From Selenomonadales bacterium (GTDB taxonomy: Bacteria > Bacillota > Negativicutes > RGIG982), in assembly GCA_017442105.1 (NCBI GenBank), contig JAFSAX010000027.1, forward strand, positions 1 to 33,460: a stretch of DNA of 33,460 nucleotides, written 5' to 3'. Position numbers and translations under genes: made by a program. How positions within the stretch are numbered: position 1 is the first letter of the stretch; every line of letters begins with the position of its first letter. This document shows positions 16,348 through 24,281 of this stretch, in pieces. The notes beneath the pieces were generated by a model that did not search any database, was not told where the DNA came from, and saw only the letters and a program-made list of their open reading frames with translations.

Positions 16348-17864
16348 CAGTTTCTCTCCTTCTCTGCCAGTATCGTCCGAAGACTTCTGTCCATCGGCCC
16401 CGAAACGAACAGCCCTGCGTCCATACGACGGCGGCAATAGTCGATCGCCTCTGTCGTGATGCGCTCACCGGGACAAAGTACAGGGATGCCCGGCGGATAG
16501 AACGTCACGACTTCTGCCGCGATGCGTCCTGCCGACGCAGCAAAGTCTATCTTCTCGCGCTCGGCGTAGAGCGCTGCCCTAGGACTTGTCACCACCTCGG
16601 GAAGGCCTATCTCATCGCATGCGATATCATCAAGCACCACTCCCGTACGAAGCTCATCTGCCATCTCGCGGATAGCCACGAGCAGTCTGTCGATCGACTC
16701 ATCCGTATCGCCGACTGTGATAAGAAACAGCACGTTATAGTAATCGCACAGCTCCGATTCGATGCCTTTTTGGCGCAGAACGGCTTCTGCCTGTGCGCCC
16801 GTCACACCAAGACCGCTGACCGTCACCGTCACCTTCGTTTCGTCAAAGTCATAGATACCATACTGACCGATCCGCTCTCTGCCGAACGAAAATAGCCCGT
16901 CTATCCGATTGACCTCATCTCTGAGTCTGCGTGCCAACCGAAGCGTTCTTTCCATGAGTGCCTCTCCCTGTTCTTCCATCAGCGCACGCGCACCATCGAT
17001 CGAAGCCATCAGAATATAGTTTGGGCTTGTCGATTGCGTCAGCTGGAGCATCTGCAAGACCCGCTCGCGCGGTACACGTTCACCCTGCCTTAAAAGAAGC
17101 GACGCTTGCGTCATCGCAGGCAGAAGCTTATGCGTGCTCTGCGCCGCCAGATCGGCTCCTGCTTCCATCGCCGACATCGGAAGATCGTCTGCGAACATAA
17201 GATGTGGTCCATGTGCTTCGTCTACCAAGACGACCATACCGCGCTCGTGTGCAAGCCGTACGATCTCTCCGATATCACCGCACGCACCGTAATACGTCGG
17301 ATTGACTACGAATACTGCCTTCGCATCGGGATGCTCTTCCATCGTCGCCAGATACGCCTGCGGCGATGTACCGTGCGCCAATCCAAGCGCGTCGTCTACT
17401 TCGGGACGCACCCAGACAGGTATCGCATCGGCAAGGATGATGCCGCCGATGACCGACCGATGCGCCGTACGCGGCACGATGATCTTCTCTGAGGGGCGCA
17501 CCGACGCGAGTATCATCGCATGGATAGCACCTGTCGTACCGTTCACCGCGAAAAAGGCATCGTCTGCACCGTAAAGGCTTGCCGCCATCTGTTCTGCTTC
17601 CAAGAGGCACCCTTCGGGATCGTTGAGATCATCAAGCGCACTCATCAGTGACACGTCCATCTGAAGCCCCTTCTCCGTCAGCATCGTTCGCATAGACGGA
17701 TGTACCGTCACGCCATGCTTGTGTCCCGGTGTATGGTACGGTGCCATGTCGAGCGCGTGATACGATTCCATCGCCTCGATCAGTGGGGCACGTACTTTAC
17801 TATGTTTTTCGGTATTCGGCTCATCGTCTGTTATGCCGTTTATCTTCTGCTCATATTTGTCCAC
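16347..17864 (-). CDS. Orn/Lys/Arg decarboxylase family protein (YaaO-like)
   Basis: A PLP-dependent fold-type I enzyme of the short Orn/Lys/Arg decarboxylase family (about 505 residues). Landmarks are PYHTPGHKHG near residue 43, VNGTTGA near 108, LVDEAHG (D215-H218) and the PLP lysine in STHKLLPA (K246). The C-terminal domain ends with FYPPGIPVLCPGE, typical of the group. Family members make cadaverine, agmatine or other polyamines; in Negativicutes cadaverine is attached to peptidoglycan, which is only a possible link here. The start is uncertain: GTG at 17864 (10 nt after AAGGGG) is my choice, with TTG 6 nt upstream and ATG at 17918 as alternatives. First gene of the operon running to rsmI. 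Confidence 0.88.
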   Translation of the reverse strand: MDKYEQKINGITDDEPNTEKHSKVRAPLIEAMESYHALDMAPYHTPGHKHGVTVHPSMRTMLTEKGLQMDVSLMSALDDLNDPEGCLLEAEQMAASLYGADDAFFAVNGTTGAIHAMILASVRPSEKIIVPRTAHRSVIGGIILADAIPVWVRPEVDDALGLAHGTSPQAYLATMEEHPDAKAVFVVNPTYYGACGDIGEIVRLAHERGMVVLVDEAHGPHLMFADDLPMSAMEAGADLAAQSTHKLLPAMTQASLLLRQGERVPRERVLQMLQLTQSTSPNYILMASIDGARALMEEQGEALMERTLRLARRLRDEVNRIDGLFSFGRERIGQYGIYDFDETKVTVTVSGLGVTGAQAEAVLRQKGIESELCDYYNVLFLITVGDTDESIDRLLVAIREMADELRTGVVLDDIACDEIGLPEVVTSPRAALYAEREKIDFAASAGRIAAEVVTFYPPGIPVLCPGERITTEAIDYCRRRMDAGLFVSGPMDRSLRTILAEKERN

Positions 17865-17884
17865 AATCAAAAATCCCCTTACAC

Positions 17885-17905
17885 GCCTGTTATTACAGGC
17901 TTTTT
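17885..17905 (+). terminator. Small hairpin with T-run in the decarboxylase 5' leader
   Basis: GCCTGT-TATT-ACAGGC followed by TTTTT reads as a compact plus-strand terminator, yet no plus-strand gene precedes it. On the minus strand the same hairpin lies in the 5' UTR just before the decarboxylase SD, where it could affect mRNA stability. Confidence 0.5.
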
Positions 17906-17910
17906 GCAAC

Positions 17911-18065
17911 TTATCCACTTTTTATTCAAATCTGTGGATAACTTTGTTTATATGTGTATAAACGCTTGTTTTTCAAGGCATTTGTAATTCTTCGTTAAAA
18001 ACTATCCACAGAAATCATTGTGGACGGCTCTCCCGTCTGTGGATATCTGTGGATAATGTGGATAT
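17911..18065. promoter_or_regulatory. DnaA-box cluster
   Basis: Seven 9-mers match TTATCCACA with at most one mismatch in 155 nt. They are: 17911-17919 (plus), 17933-17941 (minus, perfect), 17953-17961 (minus, TTATACACA, which fits TTWTNCACA), 18002-18010 (plus), 18038-18046 (minus), 18048-18056 (minus, perfect) and 18057-18065 (minus). The last three are almost contiguous. An eighth weaker site, GTATACACA, is at 18151-18159. DnaA binding is inferred from the consensus. Confidence 0.8.
17947..17976 (-). promoter_or_regulatory. Sigma-A promoter of the decarboxylase-holB operon
   Basis: TTGAAA (17971-17976), an 18-nt spacer and TATAAA (17947-17952). The DnaA box at 17953-17961 lies in the spacer and the box at 17933-17941 at the expected start site, so DnaA could control it. 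Confidence 0.6.
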
Positions 18066-18447
18066 TCTTTATTCGATTACGCTCTGTACATCTTCTCGGA
18101 CAACGCATCACGCACTTCGTATTCCGCCAAATATCGCTGTCATCGCCGATGTATACACAGCGCAGACAGGTGTCAAAATGATGTCACCTATCTGAAGCGA
18201 AACGACCGTTTTATCGCAAAAACGGTGTCAAACGCGTCATGTTCCGACACAGTATACGCCTCCGGCACCATTCTCTGCCATGCATCGCATCGAGTTCGAA
18301 TTTTTATCAGCCGAGCAATATCTCCGCGCATATGCCGTAAATGCCGTCCCCTACGAAGTACCATCGACACGCATCCGATATCGCTGTTTCGCCGTTTGCG
18401 CATCTTTTGATATGTTATGATTGTATCATAAATCGAAGATATCTGCG
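18066..18447. other. Intergenic region between DnaA-box cluster and cca
   Basis: There is no convincing gene. Two inverted repeats lie here: CAGACAGGTGTCA (18163-18175) with an 11/13 complementary arm at 18182-18194, and ACCGTTTT (18205-18212) with AAAACGGT (18219-18226). One plus-strand frame from about 18059 to 18420 has gene-like codon choice but contains an internal TGA and lacks a ribosome-binding site, so it may be a gene remnant. Confidence 0.4.
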
Positions 18448-19872
18448 CTATTTTTCCACCGAAACGACTGCGTTTTTTTCCGTTTGCCTGCGGTATGATT
18501 TTTCGGCCGCCGCCAAGAGTACACCTCGCTCATTGATGAGTTCGCCTTGGCTCACGCGGTGCAGAAGTGTGTCAAGCATCTGTCCGACAGCCTGTCCGTC
18601 ACCCAAGATGGGCATAAGATCGCGTCCGCCGACTGCCAGCTCACGCACATAGAGAGCCGTAGATTCTGCCAGTCGAAACACTTCGGCGAACAGCTCATCT
18701 CGCCCGCGCCCTTCGCATCGTCCAGTTCCGATATCGTCGGCACAGAGGAGCGCATTTAGCTGACGGAGCGCATCGAGCAGTTCTTCTTTCGTGCGATGAT
18801 CGGTCGCTCTTTTTTTGAGCCAACGGAGCGCGCCTTTTTGATTGACAGGCGCACAGCCCATATGTTCGCGTACGAGCCACGATACGCGTGCGACCATCTG
18901 TTTCGGATATCCGAGCCTTGTCAAAATGTCACGTGCCATGAGCGCACCTGCCGCCGCGTGTCCGTGGTCGGTCGGCTGTCCGTTCTTTTCACCGCGGATA
19001 CCGTCGGTTCCCTTAGCCACGTCATGGAGGAGAGCTGCCCACCGCACGGTAAGCTCCGCAGGCACAGCTTCTACGACAGCGAGCGTATGATGCCAGCCGT
19101 CGTACTTGTGGTAGAGCGGATTCTGCGGCAAGTCTACGAGATGGCGAAGTTCCGGAAGGACTGCGACTTCGCGCACTTTTCCGCGTTCGCGTACCGTCAC
19201 GGACGCATCAAGAAGGCCGCTGTCCATCATCGCCGACAGACCGCGCGCAGGATGCGGGGATATGAGCGTTTTATCAAGCTCACTGCGCACACGTTCGACC
19301 GATAGTCCGCGCACACGCGAGAGGTTATGCGCGATGGCAGGAACGATCGCCTCGTCTAAGTCGAAGCCAAGCTGTGCGCTGAGCCGACACGCACGATACG
19401 CTCTGAGGGCATCTTCAGCAAAACGATCTTTCGCATCACCGATACAACGTACGATGCGCGCCTTGATGTCAGTCACACCGCCGACAAGGTCGATGACCGT
19501 ACCGTCTCTGTGCATCGCAAGACCGTTCATCGTAAAGTCGCGCCGTTTGACATCTTCTTCGAGCGATACGCCGTAACAGACTTCGCTCGGACGATGGCTG
19601 TCCGTGCCGTACGATTCCGAGCGGAAGGTGACGACTTCGTACGATCTGTCCGCTACCGTCACGATGATACAACCGAACGCTCTGCCGACTTCGCTTGTGC
19701 GCCAACCGTTTATTTCGGCTGCGCGCATGATCTCGTCGGGAAGTGCAGACGTGCAGATGTCGATATCGTGGCAAGGCCGCCCAAGGAGCGTATCACGCAC
19801 GATGCCGCCGATCAGATACGCTTCGTGTCCTTCTGCCATAAGTGCACCTAATATCCTTTTCGCATATTCCAT
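18448..19872 (-). CDS. cca: CCA tRNA nucleotidyltransferase
   Basis: Adds or repairs the 3' CCA of tRNAs. The 474-residue class II nucleotidyltransferase begins with LIGGIVRDTLLG (20-31) and the catalytic DID (D36, D38), then RRDF (110-113) and the ARRAYR-like region ADALRAYRACRL. A C-terminal HD domain follows with WHHTL, LLHDVAK and HGHAAAGA, which can give 2',3'-phosphodiesterase activity. The ATG at 19872 is spaced correctly from AAAGGGGG; the two upstream ATGs are not. It is divergent from tspO and separated from the decarboxylase operon by the DnaA-box region. I see no terminator after it. Confidence 0.93.
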   Translation of the reverse strand: MEYAKRILGALMAEGHEAYLIGGIVRDTLLGRPCHDIDICTSALPDEIMRAAEINGWRTSEVGRAFGCIIVTVADRSYEVVTFRSESYGTDSHRPSEVCYGVSLEEDVKRRDFTMNGLAMHRDGTVIDLVGGVTDIKARIVRCIGDAKDRFAEDALRAYRACRLSAQLGFDLDEAIVPAIAHNLSRVRGLSVERVRSELDKTLISPHPARGLSAMMDSGLLDASVTVRERGKVREVAVLPELRHLVDLPQNPLYHKYDGWHHTLAVVEAVPAELTVRWAALLHDVAKGTDGIRGEKNGQPTDHGHAAAGALMARDILTRLGYPKQMVARVSWLVREHMGCAPVNQKGALRWLKKRATDHRTKEELLDALRQLNALLCADDIGTGRCEGRGRDELFAEVFRLAESTALYVRELAVGGRDLMPILGDGQAVGQMLDTLLHRVSQGELINERGVLLAAAEKSYRRQTEKNAVVSVEK

Positions 19873-19916
19873 CGTCATCCCCCTTTCCGCACACGCGCAC
19901 ATATTCATTATCTTTT

Positions 19917-19946
19917 ATTATACCAAATCAGAGCCGTTCTAGGAAG
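19917..19946 (-). promoter_or_regulatory. Extended -10 promoter of cca
   Basis: TGGTATAAT on the minus strand (TATAAT at 19917-19922) is an extended -10. The -35 is poor. Confidence 0.5.
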
Positions 19947-20036
19947 GAATCTGTCATTCGCACCGCTTGCTCTATCGCACATATTCAGCATAAACTCTGC
20001 CGTTTCGGGGCATACAAACAGTAAAGGAGGCATTCG

Positions 20037-20519
20037 ATGGAAACGAAAACGAAACTGCTTGCTGTTTGTATCGCGCTTCCGCTTGCCACGGGTGCGCTGT
20101 CGTCGTTTTTGACGAGAGATGATATGATAGCGTTCCGCGCCGCTCAAAAGCCTGCTCTCTATCCGCCCGATCTCATATTCCCGATCGTCTGGACGGTGCT
20201 GTTTCTCCTGATGGGCATTGCCTCGTATCGCATTATCCGCGCACATAAAAAAAACGATACCGCCATTTATCGCATCCGTATCGCCATTGCTTATTATGTA
20301 CTCCAGCTCGCCGTCAACTTCATCTGGCCGCTCGTATTTTTTTCGTACCAAGCGTACTGGCTCGCATTCGCCGTCCTTATCACGCTCGTCTATATCGTCC
20401 TTCGCACATACCATGCTTTCTCCGCCATCGACCGATTCGCAGGCTATTACCTCCTGCCGTACCTCGTCTGGCTCGCCTTCGCAGGGTATCTGAATGTGAC
20501 AGTCGCGATGCTGAACTGA
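20037..20519 (+). CDS. tspO: TspO/MBR family membrane protein
   Basis: A 160-residue integral membrane protein with five predicted transmembrane helices, of the tryptophan-rich sensory / peripheral benzodiazepine receptor family, which binds porphyrins and related ligands. Family features are PALYPPDLIFPIVWTVLFLLMG in TM2, NFIWPLVFF in TM3 and the terminal PYLVWLAFAGYLN in TM5. AAAGGAGG lies 6 nt before the ATG. It is a single plus-strand gene among minus-strand neighbours, with no heme or porphyrin genes nearby, so its ligand is unknown here. Confidence 0.93.
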   Translation: METKTKLLAVCIALPLATGALSSFLTRDDMIAFRAAQKPALYPPDLIFPIVWTVLFLLMGIASYRIIRAHKKNDTAIYRIRIAIAYYVLQLAVNFIWPLVFFSYQAYWLAFAVLITLVYIVLRTYHAFSAIDRFAGYYLLPYLVWLAFAGYLNVTVAMLN

Positions 20520-20693
20520 AGATAAGACCGCATCTACCGCAATATCCATCACTATACAAATCGTCCTCTGCTATGCCTCGTCTACGTACTCTACACATAC
20601 AGCAGATCGCCTGTAAGGCATACCTTTGCTGTCTTTCTTCCGCCATATGCATTACTGCACCAAGCCGCCTGTATTACACTCCGCCACTCAGAC

Positions 20694-20725
20694 GAAAAAA
20701 AGACACGCATTTCTGCGTGTCTTTT
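20694..20725. terminator. Bidirectional terminator, tspO / lactate dehydrogenase operon
   Basis: A perfect 8-bp GACACGCA/TGCGTGTC stem with a TTTC loop, T7 on the minus side and T4 on the plus side. It mainly serves the etf-lactate dehydrogenase operon. Confidence 0.88.
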
Positions 20726-20738
20726 GTAGGTCGTTTGA

Positions 20739-22130
20739 TTAGCAAACTTTGCCCGGGTTGAGGATCCATTTCGGGTCGAGAGCGCCTTTGATCTGGCGGA
20801 GAACCGTCATGTATTCTTCACCCATCATGGATTCGAGGTACGGTTTTTTCATGTAACCGATACCATGTTCGCCGGACGGAAGTCCATCGAGTTCTTTTGC
20901 ATAAGCGAACATTTTGTCGAAGCCTTCGTTGAGTTTTGCTTCCCAAGTAGCATCGTCTTCGTCATAACGCATGATGTAAACGTGGAGGTTACCATCGCCT
21001 GCATGACCGAAGGATTTGATCGTGATGCCAACTTCTTCTTGGAGCTCATGAGTGTATTTGATGAAGTCTGCTACGCGGTTACGCGGAACAACAACGTCGC
21101 ACTCGTCGAGTTCTTTACATTCAGCTTTGTAAGCTTCGAGGAACGCGCCACGAGTTTTCCAGATGGATTCGTTGCGGTCGTTCGTGTTGGAGATGTATAC
21201 ATCGTACGCACCGGATTCGAGGCAGAGTTCTGCAACGTTTTTGTATGCGTTTTCGATTTCTTCTTTGATGTTACCGTCGAACGTCAAGAGAAGGTAAGCA
21301 TTAGCGGATTTATCCGGGAATTCTTTTGCCAAGAAGTCTTCAGCAGCTTCGATTGCACTGCGTTCCATGAACTCGATAGCAACCGGAATAACTTTTGCTT
21401 TGATGATTTTCGGAACCGTTTCGATAGCAACTTCGAGGCTCGGGAACGGAACGAGGAAGCTCCAAGCCATTTTCGGTTTCGGGATGAGTTTGAGGATAGC
21501 TTTGGTGATGAAACCAAGCGTACCTTCGGAACCTACGAAGAGGTCTTTGAGTGCGTAACCGGAGGAGTTTTTAACCTGTTTACCGCCAACGTTGATGATG
21601 CGGCCGTCAGCCAATACAACTTCGAGACCACGAACGTAGTCGCGCGTTACACCGTATTTAACAGCTCTCATACCACCAGCGTTAGTGGAGATGTTACCAG
21701 CGATGGATGCGGATTTTTCACCCGGATCCGGCGGGTAGAAGAGGTCATGTTCATCAACGAATTTGATGATGTCCATGAGGAGTACGCCCGGTTCAACCGT
21801 AAGCGTGAGGTTTTCTTCGTCGAGTTCGAGGATGTTGTTCATGAGAACAGTGGAGATCATGATACCGCCCTGCGTAGCAACAGCTGCGCCTGCAAGACCT
21901 GTACCTTGTCCACGCGGAACGACAACGATATTGTTTTCGTTCGCATATTTCATGATTGCAGCAACTTCTTCAGCCGATTTAACTTCGACTACTGCATCCG
22001 GGTACGGACCATTGTGAACGATCTCGTCACGGCTGTAGATTTCATGGATTTCGCTGCCAACGTACGCACGGTCGCCAGCCAATTCTTTCAAAAAGTCAAT
22101 GCCTTTTTGGTCAAGTTTATTATATTCCAT
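20739..22130 (-). CDS. FAD-linked lactate/glycolate dehydrogenase (LctD/GlcD-like)
   Basis: A 463-residue flavoenzyme of the GlcD/D-lactate dehydrogenase family (PCMH-type FAD-binding domain, about 40-220, then the FAD-oxidase C-terminal domain). [15 protein letters not shown] (about 70-84), GNISTNAGG and GSEGTLGFI are the FAD-binding landmarks. It is the third gene after etfB and etfA, the arrangement of the LctBCD complex of Acetobacterium woodii, which drives NAD-dependent lactate oxidation by electron confurcation with reduced ferredoxin. The SD is AAGGAGGG. Lactate as substrate is inferred from this context; other 2-hydroxyacids are possible. Confidence 0.88.
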   Translation of the reverse strand: MEYNKLDQKGIDFLKELAGDRAYVGSEIHEIYSRDEIVHNGPYPDAVVEVKSAEEVAAIMKYANENNIVVVPRGQGTGLAGAAVATQGGIMISTVLMNNILELDEENLTLTVEPGVLLMDIIKFVDEHDLFYPPDPGEKSASIAGNISTNAGGMRAVKYGVTRDYVRGLEVVLADGRIINVGGKQVKNSSGYALKDLFVGSEGTLGFITKAILKLIPKPKMAWSFLVPFPSLEVAIETVPKIIKAKVIPVAIEFMERSAIEAAEDFLAKEFPDKSANAYLLLTFDGNIKEEIENAYKNVAELCLESGAYDVYISNTNDRNESIWKTRGAFLEAYKAECKELDECDVVVPRNRVADFIKYTHELQEEVGITIKSFGHAGDGNLHVYIMRYDEDDATWEAKLNEGFDKMFAYAKELDGLPSGEHGIGYMKKPYLESMMGEEYMTVLRQIKGALDPKWILNPGKVC

Positions 22131-22163
22131 CTAAGTAATTCCCTCCTTGTCAATTATCGGATC

Positions 22164-23345
22164 TTATTTCGCTTCGAGTTTTTCAACGAGTTTCGGCAAT
22201 ACTTCAAATACGTCGCCTACGATTGCATAGTGTGCAACGCCGAAAATCTGAGCTTCCGGATCCGTGTTGATCGCAATGATCGTGTCGGATTTGTCCATAC
22301 CTGCAACGAACTGGATGTAACCAGCAACACCGCAAGTGATGATGAGTTTCGGTTTAACCGTTCTACCGGAGAGACCGATCTGGAGACGAGCGTCAGCAAG
22401 ACCAGCTTCTACGAGCGGACGAGTTACTGCGAGCATACCGCCAAGACGTTTAGCGAGTGCTTCGAGTTCAGCCAATTTTTCAGGCGAGTTGAACGGACGA
22501 CCTGCAACAACGAGTACTTCAGCATCTTCGATCGATTTTTTCTGTTCTTTGATGTGAACTTCTTTAACTTCGATGTTGGAAGCGTATTTTTCAGCAGCCA
22601 ATTTGCATTCTACGATTTCGCCGCTAGCTTCTTCGCTTCTTTCCGGAGCCGTGAAGATTTTGTAACGAGCCGTAGCGAACTGCGGACGGTGGTTCGGCGT
22701 ATGGATATGAGCCATGATGTTACCACCGAATGCCGGACGGATCTGGTCGAGGTCCGTGTTCGGGTTCATTTCGAGTACCGTACAGTCAGCCGTAAGACCC
22801 GTGCGGAAACGAGCTGCTACACGCGGAGCGAGCGAACGACCAACGTTCGTACCACCGACGATGCAAGTGCCCGGTTTGTTCGTGTTGATGAAGTCTTCGA
22901 ATACTGCCGTGTAAGGTTCGATACGGAAGTACTGGAGTTCTTTGTCGTCGTAAACGAATACTTTGTCTACGCCGTAGTGGAGAAGCTCGTTAGCTTTGTC
23001 GGCAATGTTGTAGCCTGCAAAGAGAGCGTATACCGGCTGGTTGATAACAGCAGCCATGGATTTTGCTTTACCGATGAGTTCCATCGTTACCGGATGGATG
23101 TCGCCGTCAACGTGGTCAACGTATACGCAGATACCGTTCCACTGGCTTTTATCGATCGCTTCAACTTTTTCTTCAACGAATTCAAATGCGCCAGCAGGAC
23201 CTTTGCGTACGCACATTTTACACATTTTACAAGCAGCGTTGATTTCTACTTTACCGTCTGTAACTTCGATTGCTTTAAACGGACAGAGAGCAATGACAGC
23301 CTCTTTATCCGCGATAAGTTCTTGATGAATTACAATTTTAGCCAT
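22164..23345 (-). CDS. etfA: Electron-transfer flavoprotein alpha subunit with ferredoxin-like N terminus
   Basis: A 393-residue EtfA. The first 60 residues form a half-ferredoxin with C21-Pro and C39xxC42xxC45, enough for one [4Fe-4S] cluster; the position after C45 where a CP would close a second cluster reads KGP. The C-terminal FAD domain has GLSGRTVKPKLIITCGVAG and AQIF/FGVAHYAIVGD. Bifurcating EtfA proteins such as A. woodii LctC have the same extra domain. It lies between etfB (15 nt) and the dehydrogenase (33 nt). The SD is GGAGGG. Confidence 0.92.
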   Translation of the reverse strand: MAKIVIHQELIADKEAVIALCPFKAIEVTDGKVEINAACKMCKMCVRKGPAGAFEFVEEKVEAIDKSQWNGICVYVDHVDGDIHPVTMELIGKAKSMAAVINQPVYALFAGYNIADKANELLHYGVDKVFVYDDKELQYFRIEPYTAVFEDFINTNKPGTCIVGGTNVGRSLAPRVAARFRTGLTADCTVLEMNPNTDLDQIRPAFGGNIMAHIHTPNHRPQFATARYKIFTAPERSEEASGEIVECKLAAEKYASNIEVKEVHIKEQKKSIEDAEVLVVAGRPFNSPEKLAELEALAKRLGGMLAVTRPLVEAGLADARLQIGLSGRTVKPKLIITCGVAGYIQFVAGMDKSDTIIAINTDPEAQIFGVAHYAIVGDVFEVLPKLVEKLEAK

Positions 23346-23360
23346 CTAACTATTTCCCTC

Positions 23361-24158
23361 CTACACGATTTTCAAATCGATCAATTTCTGGAACAATTTT
23401 TCCGCAACTTCATCCGTCGTGCCTTCCCAAGTTTCACGATCAGTGTTCGGTTCCGGATTGAAAATTCTCTTAACCTGCGTCGGCGAACCGTTGAGGCCAT
23501 AGTGTTTTTCGTCTTTGTCTTCGAAATCGTTCAAAGTGAACCACGGAATCTGTTTGTCAGCCGTAGCTTTCTGCAATTTGTAGGACGGAAGTCTCGGAGT
23601 GTAGATACCTTTTTCTACCGTGATAAGGCACGGATACGTCATTTCAACAACTTCGACGCAGTGGCCGAGGTCCATTTCAACAACGATGGAAGCATCTTTC
23701 ACTTCTACAATTTTCGTTACATTCGGTACCATCGGAATTCCGAGGAATTCGGAAAGTTCCGGACCTACCTGAGCCGTGTCACCGTCAGTCGTCTGTTTAC
23801 CGCAAACGATGAGGTCCGGCAATTTGCCTTCGCCTGCTTTTTTGATACCGCCTGCGATCGTGTAGGACGTTGCAAGAACGTCTGCACCACCGAATTTTCT
23901 GTCAGTGATGAGGTAAGCTTCGTCAGCACCCATCATGAAAGTTTCGCGAAGAACTTCCTGTGCCGGCGGCGGTCCCATGCTGATGGCTTTCAATTTAGCA
24001 CCCGTCTGTTCTTTGATTTTGAGTGCCGTTTCAACAGCATACAAATCGTACGGGTTCATTTTCGAGTCGGAACCATCTCTCTTCAATACGCCTGTTTCCT
24101 TGTCTACTTCGACGTTCGAGGAACCAGGAACTTGCTTAACACAAACCATAATCTCCAT
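23361..24158 (-). CDS. etfB: Electron-transfer flavoprotein beta subunit
   Basis: A 265-residue EtfB (MEIMVCVKQVPGSSNVEVD), the partner of EtfA. CGKQTTDGDTAQVGPELSE is the segment that in bifurcating Etfs surrounds the second FAD in place of AMP, and suggests bifurcation or confurcation. It is the first gene of the etfB-etfA-dehydrogenase operon, with GAGGGGG before the ATG and a sigma-A promoter about 100 nt upstream. Confidence 0.92.
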   Translation of the reverse strand: MEIMVCVKQVPGSSNVEVDKETGVLKRDGSDSKMNPYDLYAVETALKIKEQTGAKLKAISMGPPPAQEVLRETFMMGADEAYLITDRKFGGADVLATSYTIAGGIKKAGEGKLPDLIVCGKQTTDGDTAQVGPELSEFLGIPMVPNVTKIVEVKDASIVVEMDLGHCVEVVEMTYPCLITVEKGIYTPRLPSYKLQKATADKQIPWFTLNDFEDKDEKHYGLNGSPTQVKRIFNPEPNTDRETWEGTTDEVAEKLFQKLIDLKIV

Positions 24159-24251
24159 AGAATAACCCCCTCTTGTTTGTTACCATTTTAACCATTTTCA
24201 TCGTAGATTCGACAGAACAAAGCATTTATTTGTTTAGTCGCCTTCTGCTTT

Positions 24252-24281
24252 ATTTTATCATAAAAGAATCATATTGTACAA
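24252..24281 (-). promoter_or_regulatory. Sigma-A promoter of etfB operon
   Basis: TTGTAC (24276-24281), an 18-nt spacer and TAAAAT (24252-24257). This would leave a leader of about 90 nt. Confidence 0.55.

Noticed and set aside
17911-18065. DnaA-box cluster as chromosomal oriC
   Set aside because: dnaA and dnaN are not adjacent, and genes on both sides run mostly leftward. A bidirectional origin would normally show a change in gene orientation.
18188-18403. A 71-codon minus-strand frame between cca and the DnaA boxes
   Set aside because: It has no SD, is Arg-rich and overlaps the inverted repeats; no family is visible.
20865-24191. A plus-strand open frame of 1108 codons, antisense to etfB, etfA and the dehydrogenase
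   Set aside because: All three minus-strand genes have clear family motifs and SD sequences. The translated antisense frame is rich in Phe, Arg and Asp without any domain, as expected from codon bias that avoids stops in the opposite frame.
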